Of a stretch of DNA of 32,997 nucleotides, positions 1 through 9,300 are shown piece by piece. The notes under the pieces are model-generated. The model was given only the letters and a program-made list of their open reading frames with translations, searched no databases and was not told the DNA's origin. A program made the translations under genes and the position numbers. Numbering within the stretch: the stretch's first letter is position 1; each line of letters starts with the position of its first letter. The DNA is from an uncultured Blastocatellia bacterium (GTDB lineage: Bacteria > Acidobacteriota > Blastocatellia > HR10): positions 1 through 32,997 of the forward strand of contig CALHAI010000008.1 of assembly GCA_937934295.1 (NCBI GenBank). Reading direction: 5' to 3'.

Positions 1-1
1 A

Positions 2-817
2 CATCGAGTTGCGAGTCTCGGAATCGGGATGGTCGCTGTGCTGCTTCTCCCTGGCGTGGTTTTGGCGCAGGGCGGCGCACCATCCATTCTCCTTGAGATT
101 TCTCCACCGGAGGGTGGGCCCATCGGCGGGAGCGTGCGCGTCGTAGGCACAGCGCCAAATGTGGTTGATCTGAATGCGATTTTCGGCGGGCAGCTCATCA
201 GTCCGATCCCTCTGGCCGGACCCCCGCAGACCACCATTGAACGGCTGTTTGACGCCAACGAATTCCCCGAGGGGCCGCGACGCGTCACGCTCACCTATCG
301 TCCGGTGACCATTCGGGCGAACACGCCGTTCATCCCGGGGGTCGTTGGTTGGGTGCTGCCGGCGCGCATCGGCTCGACGCTCACGCCCGAATCGTTCTTG
401 AGCCGATTCTTGAGCGATTACATCCTGGAAGTGAACGGGCTGAAGTTTGCCGACGATGATCTCATTAAGCCGGAGAACGTCGTGTTCATCGGTCCGATTG
501 ACGGCGCGGTGGCCGGCTTTCCCGGTCAAATGATTCACATCTGGGCGGTGAATTTTACGCAGCGAATCAGCGAGCCGGGAACCTACCGGATTCGGAACAT
601 CATGAGGATTCCCAAGACGGAGCCCGAGCCGGAATTCGGCCTGGCGTTCCTGGCCGGCGAGTTGATCATTGACATCACGATCAACGTCCAACCCGTCGGC
701 GCCGCGGCCGCCTCCATTGGCCCTCAATCGCCCGCACCGAACCATTGGGCGGCGATCGGCCAGATGATGCGGGATATTTATGCGGCGCTCGACGTCGATC
801 TCTCCACATGGAGGTGA
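2..817 (+). CDS. Exported protein of unknown function (5' end outside window)
   Basis: The frame is open back to the window edge, so the true start probably lies upstream; the first in-frame ATG is at 29. The N-terminus seen has a hydrophobic core, AVLLLPGVVLA, followed by QGG, which reads as the end of a Sec signal peptide cut after VLA. The mature part (about 245 residues) has no cysteine and no motif I recognise. It is rich in Pro, Gly, Ile and Val and looks like a beta-rich exported domain. Its stop codon (815-817) lies inside the GGAGGTGA ribosome site of the next gene, four bases before that gene's ATG, so the two are almost certainly co-transcribed and translationally coupled. By position it could be a periplasmic or surface partner of the receptor, but that is inference only. 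Confidence 0.75.
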   Translation, partial: HRVASLGIGMVAVLLLPGVVLAQGGAPSILLEISPPEGGPIGGSVRVVGTAPNVVDLNAIFGGQLISPIPLAGPPQTTIERLFDANEFPEGPRRVTLTYRPVTIRANTPFIPGVVGWVLPARIGSTLTPESFLSRFLSDYILEVNGLKFADDDLIKPENVVFIGPIDGAVAGFPGQMIHIWAVNFTQRISEPGTYRIRNIMRIPKTEPEPEFGLAFLAGELIIDITINVQPVGAAAASIGPQSPAPNHWAAIGQMMRDIYAALDVDLSTWR

Positions 818-821
818 GAAG

Positions 822-3800
822 ATGAAGTCCAAACGACTTTCTCTCCTGTGTCTGATACTTGTCCTTTGCGGCAGCGATCGCGCTGATGGGCAATCGGCTT
901 CGACCGGACAAATTATGGGGACCGTTCGGGACCCTTCGGGGGCTGTCCTTCCCGAAGCTCACGTGGTGGTGAAGAGTCCGACGGGTTTGGTTCGCGAAGT
1001 CCGGACGGACGAGGCCGGTCGCTATGTTGTCCCGCTGCTCCCTCCCGGGATCTATCATCTGGAGATCAGCCGCACCGGGTTCAAGACCCACGTTCTCAGA
1101 GATGTCACCGTGCGTATCACCGAGACTACCGTAGCTGATGTGAGCCTGGAGATCGGCGAGCTCGCCGAGACAATCACTGTGAAGGCGGAGGATCCGTTGC
1201 TTCAAACGGATCGCCCGACGACCGGGCGCGTGATCACCGGACGGGCGTTGACGGAGCTGCCGCTGGCCACGCGCAATTTCACGCAACTCTTTGCTCTGAC
1301 GGCGGGCACGAATGTCGATCTCCCTGATCACTCGGCTGCGGGATTGAACACCCTCGACATCTCGGTCAACGGCCTCAACCGCTACAACAATAACTTCCAA
1401 CTGAACGGCATTGACACCAACGGCATCGGCATCAACAACGCTTTCAGCTACCCCGTTCCTGCTCCCGACGCCCTGCAAGAGTTCAAAGTCCAGACGAGTC
1501 TCTACGATGCCTCTTATGGCCGCAGTGCGGGCGGGCAGATCGTCGTTGTCACGCGATCGGGTACGAATGAATTTCACGGCAGCCTTTATCATTTCCTGCG
1601 CAATGACAAGCTCAACGCCAACAACTTCTTCTTCAATAGCACAGGGACGCCCCGCCCGAAATTCATTCGCAATCAGTTCGGATTCACTCTTGGGGGACCG
1701 ATCTCCCGGGATCGGACATATTTCTTCGGGTCGTATCAGGGGTCGCGAGAGCGAAATGGAACCGCTCGGGGGGCTCTTTCGACGCTCGCCCTGCCGCCCC
1801 TGTTGACGCACGATCGCACGCCGGCGGGAATCGCGCGCGCTTCGGGAGTGCCCGAAGCGGCCATCTCGCCCGTGGCGCTCCGAATCCTCAACGCGCGTTT
1901 GCCCGATGGATCGTTTGTTATCCCGTCGCCGCAAGTGAACCGGCCGGGCGTGAACTACTCGGTCTCGGTGCCCATCCGGTTTCGAGAGGACCAGTTCACC
2001 GTCACTGTGGATCATCAGATTCGAGCCAACAATAAGCTGAGCGGCAGATTCTTCTTCACGCAGAATCCCGAGAAGGTTGGCCTCAACGTCTTCTTCGGCG
2101 CGAACGTCCCTGGATTCGGCTCCTCGCTTCAGAATAACAATCGGCATCTGGCCCTGTCTGACCTGCACATCTTCAGTCCGAATCTGACTAACGAAGTGCG
2201 CGTCGGACTGCATCGGCTGGCAGCGGATTTTCATCCGAACGAGCCGATCACGGCGGCTTCAGTCGGCATCTCGCGCTTCAACACTGCGATCTTCCCTGGG
2301 ATTCCCACCATCGGGGTCTTCGGCAGCTTCCAGATCGGCCCCGGCCCCTTCGATCAACTCTTCACCGTGATCAATACCTTCACCTATGCTGACACCATCT
2401 CCTACATTCGCGGCCGCCATCACCTGCGGATGGGCGCTGAGGTTCGTCGTCTTCAAGAGAACGGCGATCTGCCCTCGTTCCATCGCGGCCAGATTCTCTT
2501 CCTCGATTTCCCTTCCTTCGTGCGAGGCGACATTTTCCTGACGCTGGTGGCTTCCGGCATCAGCGATTTCCACTATCGCAATACCGACGTGAACGCGTTC
2601 GTTCAGGACGACATCAAAGTCAGCGCACGATTGACGCTCAACCTCGGCTTGCGGTACGAGTTCAACGGAGCCGCGTCGGACAAGTTCGGTCGGTTGCAGA
2701 CGTTCGATCCCGCACAGTATCGGACGGGCCCTCCCCCCAATGGCTTCGTGATCGCGGGGAACGCCAGAGGGCGGTTCCGGGTCCCCGGAGTGCCCCTTGT
2801 GAGCGATACGATCGTGACGAGCGAGGACCCCAATAACGTCGCGCCCCGCTTTGGCTTCGCCTACAGGCTCTCGGAAACGCGTCCGATCGCCTTACGCGGC
2901 GGGTATGGTCTGTTCTATGATCGGCTCTCGAACCAACCACCCTTCTTCGCCGTCGGCTCTATTCCATTCGGCGCTTTTGATGTGGGCGTCTTCCCGACCC
3001 TATTCCGTGGGGCGACCTTCGCCAATCCCTTCCCCAATCTCGGACTGCCCGGCGAATTCCCGAAGGTCCCCATCGTCCCGAATGCCGCTCAGTTGGCCGC
3101 TGGAGTCGCCCCCATCTCGGGCTTCTTTATGGATCCGAACATGCGCACACCGTATGCTCAACAGTTCGGCGTGAGCCTCCAGCATGAGTTCGCCAAAGAT
3201 TTTCTCCTGGAGATCGGCTACGTCGGGACGAAAGGGACGAAGCTCATCCAGCAGGTACGAATCGCCCAAGCGGAGCTGGCGAGCCCGTCACGCCCGATCA
3301 ACGGTGTGACCGAGAACACCCCGGCCAATGCCGTGCTGCGCTCCCGCTTCCTGGGATTCTCTCCCGATGGATTGAAGCAGTTTCAAACGTCGGGCAGTTC
3401 CACCTATCACTCGCTCCAGGTCACGGTGACCAAGCGCCTCAGTGGCGGGCTTCAATTCCTGGCCGCCTACACCCTGAGCAAATGGTTGGACGATCGAACG
3501 ACGATCACGGGCATTCAGGGTGATGCGACGGCCTTCGCCCCCGGTGATCAATTTAATCTCTCGCTGAACAGAGGGCGGTCGGACCTCGATCGGCGCCATC
3601 GCCTGGTCGTCAGCGGGACATACGATTTCCCCACGATCGCCGGCGGCCGCGGAGTGCTCGGTCATCTCTTCTCCGGCTGGGAGCTGGCGTGGATAGCCAT
3701 CCTTCAATCAGGTCGCCCGTTCAGCGTCTTGGATTCCGGCGGCGCTTCCCTCTTCGGTGTGACCACATCGCGCGCGAGTTTCGCTCCGGGAGCAACACTC

Positions 3801-4133
3801 AAGACAGCCCTCCGGAAAGGCCCCGTCAATCGGCGGCTGAATCAGTTCTTCAACACAGCAGCGTTCGTCGCAGCGGGACCGGGCTTTGGAAATGCCGGAC
3901 GGAATGTCCTTACGGGGCCGGATCAGCGGAACGTGGATCTGTCGCTTCTCAAGCGAATTCCCATTCGTGAAGGGCAGCACCTGGAATTTCGCGCCGAGTT
4001 CTTCAACGCCTTCAACATCGTTAACTTCGCCAATCCGGGGAGCGACATCGCCACGCCGGCGACCTTCGGCATCATCACGCAAACGAGCACCAGTCCGCGG
4101 CTCGTCCAGTTCGCCTTGCGGTACAGTTTCTGA
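822..4133 (+). CDS. TonB-dependent receptor, Oar-like, with carboxypeptidase-regulatory-like domain (receptor 1)
   Basis: 1103-residue outer-membrane receptor. The start at 822 is chosen because GGAGGTGA lies just upstream and the product then opens with a signal peptide (MKSKRLSLLCLILVLCG..., likely cut near residue 23). An upstream in-frame ATG at 780 would add a non-signal-like stretch. Residues about 26-110 form a carboxypeptidase-regulatory-like beta-sandwich (GTVRDPSGAVLPEAHV, YVVPLLPPGIYHLEI). Residues about 112-250 form the plug, with the family signatures LQTDRPTTGRV and LPLATRNF. The remainder is a beta-barrel ending in aromatic Phe (LRYSF), the usual outer-membrane insertion signal. 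Family knowledge: such proteins import large or scarce ligands using TonB-ExbB-ExbD energy. No SusD-like lipoprotein is adjacent. It is a paralogue of the receptor at 6312-9692. Ligand unknown. Confidence 0.93.
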   Translation: MKSKRLSLLCLILVLCGSDRADGQSASTGQIMGTVRDPSGAVLPEAHVVVKSPTGLVREVRTDEAGRYVVPLLPPGIYHLEISRTGFKTHVLRDVTVRITETTVADVSLEIGELAETITVKAEDPLLQTDRPTTGRVITGRALTELPLATRNFTQLFALTAGTNVDLPDHSAAGLNTLDISVNGLNRYNNNFQLNGIDTNGIGINNAFSYPVPAPDALQEFKVQTSLYDASYGRSAGGQIVVVTRSGTNEFHGSLYHFLRNDKLNANNFFFNSTGTPRPKFIRNQFGFTLGGPISRDRTYFFGSYQGSRERNGTARGALSTLALPPLLTHDRTPAGIARASGVPEAAISPVALRILNARLPDGSFVIPSPQVNRPGVNYSVSVPIRFREDQFTVTVDHQIRANNKLSGRFFFTQNPEKVGLNVFFGANVPGFGSSLQNNNRHLALSDLHIFSPNLTNEVRVGLHRLAADFHPNEPITAASVGISRFNTAIFPGIPTIGVFGSFQIGPGPFDQLFTVINTFTYADTISYIRGRHHLRMGAEVRRLQENGDLPSFHRGQILFLDFPSFVRGDIFLTLVASGISDFHYRNTDVNAFVQDDIKVSARLTLNLGLRYEFNGAASDKFGRLQTFDPAQYRTGPPPNGFVIAGNARGRFRVPGVPLVSDTIVTSEDPNNVAPRFGFAYRLSETRPIALRGGYGLFYDRLSNQPPFFAVGSIPFGAFDVGVFPTLFRGATFANPFPNLGLPGEFPKVPIVPNAAQLAAGVAPISGFFMDPNMRTPYAQQFGVSLQHEFAKDFLLEIGYVGTKGTKLIQQVRIAQAELASPSRPINGVTENTPANAVLRSRFLGFSPDGLKQFQTSGSSTYHSLQVTVTKRLSGGLQFLAAYTLSKWLDDRTTITGIQGDATAFAPGDQFNLSLNRGRSDLDRRHRLVVSGTYDFPTIAGGRGVLGHLFSGWELAWIAILQSGRPFSVLDSGGASLFGVTTSRASFAPGATLKTALRKGPVNRRLNQFFNTAAFVAAGPGFGNAGRNVLTGPDQRNVDLSLLKRIPIREGQHLEFRAEFFNAFNIVNFANPGSDIATPATFGIITQTSTSPRLVQFALRYSF

Positions 4134-4146
4134 AAGGAGGTCGTTC

Positions 4147-4932
4147 ATGCCGTTCATAGTCGTGCGAGGTCTTCGCCTTTATTACCAAGAGCGCGGCGCG
4201 GGACATGAGCCGATCCTCTTCGTCCACGGGAATCTCGCCTCAGGACGATGGTGGGAGCCGGTGATCTCCCGCCTGCCCGCGGAGCGCTACCGAATGGTGG
4301 CGCTAGACCTGCGCGGCTGTGGACAGAGCGACAAACCCGAGACGGGATATACCGTGCCGGAGCTCGCCGAGGACGTGGGCGCGTTTGTCCAAGCGCTTGG
4401 GCTCGGATCGTTCCATCTGGTCGGGCACTCGATGGGTGGTGCGATCTCACTCCTTTATGCTCTGGATCATCAAACACTGGTCCGAAGTCTGACGGTGATC
4501 GCACCCGTTCCGCCTGACGGTCTCACCCTAGCCGAGGAGCTTTATCCCCTCATGGAAGAGATGCGGCGGGATCGCAGACGGCTGCGAGAGGGATTCCTCG
4601 AATTCCTGCCCGGGCTCGCGGCGGGTGAACTGCTGGAGGCGCTCGTGGATGATGCCTTCGGCTGCCATCCGGCCTGCTACAGTGAGCTTCCCCGAAGCTT
4701 CGAGACGTTGCAGTTTGCCGAGCGATTGGTGGCGCTTGATCGGCCGACATTGATCGTATGGGGCCAACAGGATCGGCTCATCCCGCATCCGGCGATGGAG
4801 CGGTTGCACGAGGCTATCCAGGGCAGCCGATTGGAAATCCTGCCGGGCGTCGGGCATGGACCGCAGGTGGAAGCTCCAGACCGCTTCGCCGTCCTTCTGG
4901 GCGAGTTCCTGGCGTCCTTCAAAGGAAAGTGA
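4147..4932 (+). CDS. Alpha/beta hydrolase, cytoplasmic (hydrolase 1)
   Basis: 261 residues, the usual size for a single-domain alpha/beta hydrolase of the lactonase/esterase type. The start at 4147 is set by AAAGGAGG at 4134-4140, six bases upstream. The frame is open further upstream, but that part is antisense-like sequence inside the receptor gene. Visible catalytic features: oxyanion HGN (27-29), nucleophile elbow GHSMGG with Ser95, Asp209 in WGQQDR and His237 in GVGHG. There is no signal peptide, so it should act in the cytoplasm. It starts 13 bases after receptor 1 and is followed after two bases by an exported hydrolase, so all belong to one transcription unit. The substrate is probably an ester, lactone or thioester taken up by the receptors (inference); haloperoxidase-like or C-C-bond hydrolase activity cannot be excluded. 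Confidence 0.9.
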   Translation: MPFIVVRGLRLYYQERGAGHEPILFVHGNLASGRWWEPVISRLPAERYRMVALDLRGCGQSDKPETGYTVPELAEDVGAFVQALGLGSFHLVGHSMGGAISLLYALDHQTLVRSLTVIAPVPPDGLTLAEELYPLMEEMRRDRRRLREGFLEFLPGLAAGELLEALVDDAFGCHPACYSELPRSFETLQFAERLVALDRPTLIVWGQQDRLIPHPAMERLHEAIQGSRLEILPGVGHGPQVEAPDRFAVLLGEFLASFKGK

Positions 4933-4934
4933 CG

Positions 4935-6179
4935 ATGCGCCTTCGAGTCTCCTCTCTCCTCAGCGTCCTCCTGCTCGGCGTCTCCTCCTCTTCGACCCGA
5001 GGAGGGTTGGGTGCCTCCTCGCTCGTTTTGGAAGCGACGTTCACGAGCGTCGCCAACGGCTGGGTTCTCGTCGAGCGGTGGAGGGATACGAACCCGAATT
5101 TCATCCAAGAAGATTTCCTCCCCGATGGCCGCGGAGATCAGGATGGGCAACGGGCCACCTTCTTTGAGACCTCGCGACCGCACTCGAGTCGGTTTCTCCT
5201 CTATTATGCCCCAGGATGGGATACGAATCCGCGCCCCATCCCCGTCCTGCTCGTCCACGGAGCGAACTATAATGCGGATCTGGCCTGGGCGAATCCCGCC
5301 GAGGCGGGACCGTATGCGTGCGGTGCAGCGACGTGCCCATCCACGGGGCTCATGCAGTTTCTGAGCGCGCGGGGATATAAAGTCTTCGCCATCAATTTCC
5401 CCCATAGACAGGGGGATAATTACTTCTGGGCTCAATTGATTCACGACGCCATTCAGGTGGTAAAAGCCAGAACCGGAGCCGCACAAGTTGACATCGTCGC
5501 GTGGAGCAAAGGAGCCTTCGCGGCACGAATGTACGTGAGCGGCGTTCGCACGTGGGGGGACGCTTATGCGGGCGATGTGAGGAAACTCGTACTGATAGGC
5601 AGTCCAAATGCCGGGACAGACTGGACATTCCGGCACGGATGGTCTCACAACTTTCTCATTTGGCCGGAGTGCGGCGGCCGTGTCAACGGCCCTTCTCCTC
5701 ATCTCGGGATGGTGTGTTGGGGGCGTTGGAGCTTCCATCCCGAACTCTCCGTGTATCGAACTCAGAGGGGTGATTTCTTCCCTGGCGCGCGACAGATGCT
5801 TGCACGTTGGGATGATGTATACCCGCTCCCTTTATGGGAACAAGATAGCTGGTCCACCTACTACGGCGGATGGGGAATCTATACCTTCGGCTATGGGATT
5901 CAATTCGCCGTGGATCAAGGCTCCTTGGTCTCCACCGTGTTGCATACGAGTATTCCCAGCAGTGTGCAGGTCTATCTCCTTTCCGGGAATGCGGCTGACA
6001 TTCCTGGAATTCACAACGAACATACAGGGCCCAGCGATGGCATCGTCTTCGTCGCCAGTTCGGCGAACACACAAGGCATCAGTCGGGTGAGCGGTAACGT
6101 AATCCTCAATGGTCTGAATCACCTGAAATTGATATGGGCGAACGCGGCAATGCATCACATCGAGAGTTGGCTTCAGTGA
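4935..6179 (+). CDS. Exported lipase/esterase-like alpha/beta hydrolase
   Basis: 414 residues. The start at 4935 follows the previous stop by two bases, with AAAGGAAAG upstream. The protein begins with MRLRVSSLLSVLLLGVSS, a good signal peptide ending near residue 27. The fold is shown by VLLVHGANY (oxyanion, 104-112), the nucleophile in AWSKGA (Ser191), Asp368 in GPSDGIVFVASS and His396 in LNGLNHLKLI. This layout resembles bacterial class-2/GDSL-unrelated triacylglycerol lipases, in which DG-x-V and N-H-L motifs carry the Asp and His. Four cysteines (129, 134, 246, 261) could make two disulfides, fitting export. A possible role is first attack on an ester polymer or lipid at the cell surface, before import by the flanking TonB receptors. 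The exact substrate cannot be read from the sequence. Confidence 0.85.
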   Translation: MRLRVSSLLSVLLLGVSSSSTRGGLGASSLVLEATFTSVANGWVLVERWRDTNPNFIQEDFLPDGRGDQDGQRATFFETSRPHSSRFLLYYAPGWDTNPRPIPVLLVHGANYNADLAWANPAEAGPYACGAATCPSTGLMQFLSARGYKVFAINFPHRQGDNYFWAQLIHDAIQVVKARTGAAQVDIVAWSKGAFAARMYVSGVRTWGDAYAGDVRKLVLIGSPNAGTDWTFRHGWSHNFLIWPECGGRVNGPSPHLGMVCWGRWSFHPELSVYRTQRGDFFPGARQMLARWDDVYPLPLWEQDSWSTYYGGWGIYTFGYGIQFAVDQGSLVSTVLHTSIPSSVQVYLLSGNAADIPGIHNEHTGPSDGIVFVASSANTQGISRVSGNVILNGLNHLKLIWANAAMHHIESWLQ

Positions 6180-6220
6180 CCGTCTGAGACCTCCTGCCTT
6201 CAAAGATCGGGGAGAACGAT

Positions 6221-6270
6221 GGCTCGCGGGCCCACCATCTTCGCCGATGGGGCGAGCCGAACGAGCTCGC
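6221..6270 (+). promoter_or_regulatory. Mutually exclusive hairpins in the leader before receptor 2
   Basis: In the 132-nt gap before the second receptor, GGCTCGC (6221-6227) is perfectly complementary to GCGAGCC (6252-6258), with an inner CCATC/GATGG stem closing a TTCGCC loop. The same GCGAGC (6252-6257) is also perfectly complementary to GCTCGC (6265-6270). The middle segment can therefore pair with only one partner at a time. No T-run follows either hairpin, so neither is a standard intrinsic terminator. This could tune expression of the receptor or protect an mRNA end; function is inference. Confidence 0.3.
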
Positions 6271-6311
6271 GCCCATACGGTTGGGACTCTCAACGTAAGG
6301 GAGGCAGACAT

Positions 6312-9300
6312 ATGCTGAGCCGAATATCCTCTGCTCTTGGCTGTGTGATCCTTCTGTTGGGGAGCATCTCCGCGGGGATAGCCCAAACGGCCTCCACCGG
6401 GCAGATCAGTGGGACGGTGCGTGATCAAACCGGCGCGGTGATTCCCGAGGTCACGGTCATTGTGACGGAAGTGAAGACAGGCCTCAAGCGAGAGGCAAGG
6501 ACCGATGTCTCGGGCACTTACACGGTCCCCCTCTTGCCGCCGGGCGTCTACACGGTGGAGTTCACCCGCGAAGGCTTTCGCCCGCTTTTGCGCGAGAACG
6601 TCGTCGTACGCCTCACGCTGACGACGACGGTGGATGCGACGCTGGAGGTGGCTCCGCTCGGCGCGGAGACCGTCACCGTGACCGAAGAGGCACCGCTTTT
6701 GCAAACTGATCGTCCGACGACCGGTCGGGTGATCGAAGAGCGGGCGATCCGGCAACTTCCGCTGGCGACGCGCAATTTCCAGCAACTGCTGGCGCTGTCG
6801 CCGGGCACGCTCTCCTCGGTCGTGCGCAACACCGATGTCGGTCGTGGTGACGCCATCATTCAGGTCAACGGGCAGCGTCAGACGCAGAACAACCTGCAGA
6901 TCAACGGCGTGGATGCTAACTCCATCGCTCTGCATTCGACATTCAATCTGCCCGTCCCGGCCACCGAAGCGCTTCAAGAGTTCATCGTGCAGACGAGCCT
7001 CTACGACGCCTCGCAAGGTCGAAATAGCGGAGGTGTCATCGCTGCCATCACCAAATCCGGGACGAACGAATTTCACGGCAACGCCTACGAGTTCTTGCGC
7101 AATCGCGTGCTCAACGCGAACGACTTCTTCCTGAACGCCTCGGGGCAGCGGCGACCGATTCTGACGCGCAATCAGTTTGGTTTCACCCTGGGCGGACCCG
7201 TGATCAAGGACAAGACCTTCTTCTTCGTCTCTTACCAAGGCACCCGCGAACGCAATGGGGCATCGCTCATCAATAGCTTGACGAGCTTAGTCTTGCCCTC
7301 GGTCTTGACCGATAACCGAAGTGCGGAGGCACTGGCGGCTGTCGGCACGACGTTGCTTCCGCCGGGCGCTCCCCCTCTTCGCGCTTCGGACATCCATCCG
7401 GTCGCGCTCGCGCTCTTGAATGCCCGATTCCCTGATGGGCGTCTCGTCATTCCTAGCCCTCCGCCAGGCTCGCCCGGTCTCTTCACGACGCTCACCCAAT
7501 CGGGCATCTCACGTTTCCGCGAGGATCAGGGCAATGTCAATCTCGATCATCGTTTCACGGCCAATCACACGCTCTCAGGCAAGTTCTTCTTCAACAACGA
7601 CACGACCGATGCCGCCATCACCTCGTTTGTGATTCGTCCGGCCAATGCCGTGCTCGGCTGGGGCGGGCCGCTGCAACGTAATAACCGCGTCCTTGCTCTG
7701 CGAGACACGCTCGTACTCGCGCCGACGCTCCTCAACGAAGCGCGATTCGGATATGCGCGCATTTTCCTGGAAGCCATTCCACGCGAACCCCTCACGGGGG
7801 CGCAGTTCGGGATTGACAGCCCCTTGAAGAGCCTCTTCCCCGGCCTGCCGCAGATCAACGTGTTCGGGCTGTTCACCCTCGGTCCCGAAGGATTGTTCGA
7901 CGCGGAAGTGGTGCAAGAGCACTTTACCTACGGCAATACGATCACATGGACCAAAGGGCGACACACGCTGCGCATCGGGTTTGAGGGACGGCACTATCCG
8001 TTCCTGTTGCGCTTTCGCCTGTGGAATCGCGGGTTCGTCCAGTTCCTCAACTTCACGGACTTCTTGCAAGGTGACATGTTCATCTCGTTCATCGGCACGG
8101 GCGATCCCGAGCGCGAGCCGCGCATTCGTGATCTGGGCGCATTCATCCAGGACGACTTTAAAGTGAGCGACCGACTGACGCTGAATTTTGGCGTCCGCTA
8201 TGAGCTGCTCGGCTATATGAGTGAAGTGCGCGGACGTCTTGTCGGCTTCTTCCCCGATCAATATCGCGTGGGTCCACCTCCAAATGGCTTCGTGCTCGCT
8301 GGGAACGCGAAGGGACCCCTACCCAATGTGCCGCTTGTGGAGAAGACGCTCATTCCACAAGATGAGAACAACTGGGCCCCTCGTTTTGGCTTCGCGTGGA
8401 GGCCCTTCCGGCGATTTGAGCGCGTCGCCTTACGCGGCGGCTATGGCGTCTACTTCATTCGCACGTCGGGACAGATTGGCGGCGGGATCCAGCTCTTCAA
8501 CTACCCCTACTTCATCCTGCCGGTTGGAGCGGGATCGCGCCTCTTGCAATCCCTGGGATTCTCATTGCCTGTCGCGCGTACGCTCGGCCTTCCCTTCCAC
8601 CGCCCCTTCATTCAAGTCCCCCTGCCCTCGGCCTTCCCGGTCGTTCCTGAAATCCCTTCGCCCTTGCGGAATCAATTCGGCAATCCTATCCCCATCTCTG
8701 GCGTCTATCTGGATCGCGGATTTCGCACACCGTACACGCACCAATTCGGCCTGAACCTGCAATGGGAGATGGCGCGCTCGCTGCTTTTGGAGATCGGATA
8801 CACGGGAACGCGCGGGATCAAACTCACGCAGCTCTTCAATCTCAACCAGCCCATCTTCAATCCGGCGACGGGACAGTTCGTCGTACCTCTGCCGGCCTTC
8901 TCCAACAACGGCAATATCGCGGCCGGTCTGCATCTGATTCAGACGACTGGCCAATCCTACTACCATTCGCTGCAACTGTCGGTCACCAAGCGCTTGAGTC
9001 ACGGCCTCTCGTTCCTCGCGTCTTATACGTTGAGCAAGTCCATAGACACGAATTCCGGTCCGCTCGCGGGGGATTTGGCGGCCAATCCTGGCGACCAGCA
9101 GAATCACCGCCTGAATCGCGGGCTCTCGGATTGGGATCGCACGCATCGGTTCGTCTCCAGTTTCGTCTACGATCTGCCGAAGCTCTACGGCGGCGACTCG
9201 GGCTTTGGGAAACGGCTGCTCAACGATTGGCAGATCGCCGGCGTCGCCGTGCTTCAATCCGGGTTGCCGTTCACCGTGTTCGCCACCGGCGGTGGCGGAG

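Noticed and set aside
849..872. Lipoprotein signal (LVLC) in receptor 1.
   Set aside because: The residue before Cys is Leu, not Gly, Ala or Ser, and TonB receptors of this family are not lipoproteins.
681..2234. A 517-codon minus-strand frame opposite receptor 1, and a similar 468-codon frame at 5832-7238.
   Set aside because: Same composition artefact; no ribosome site, no motif, and the receptors on the other strand are certain.
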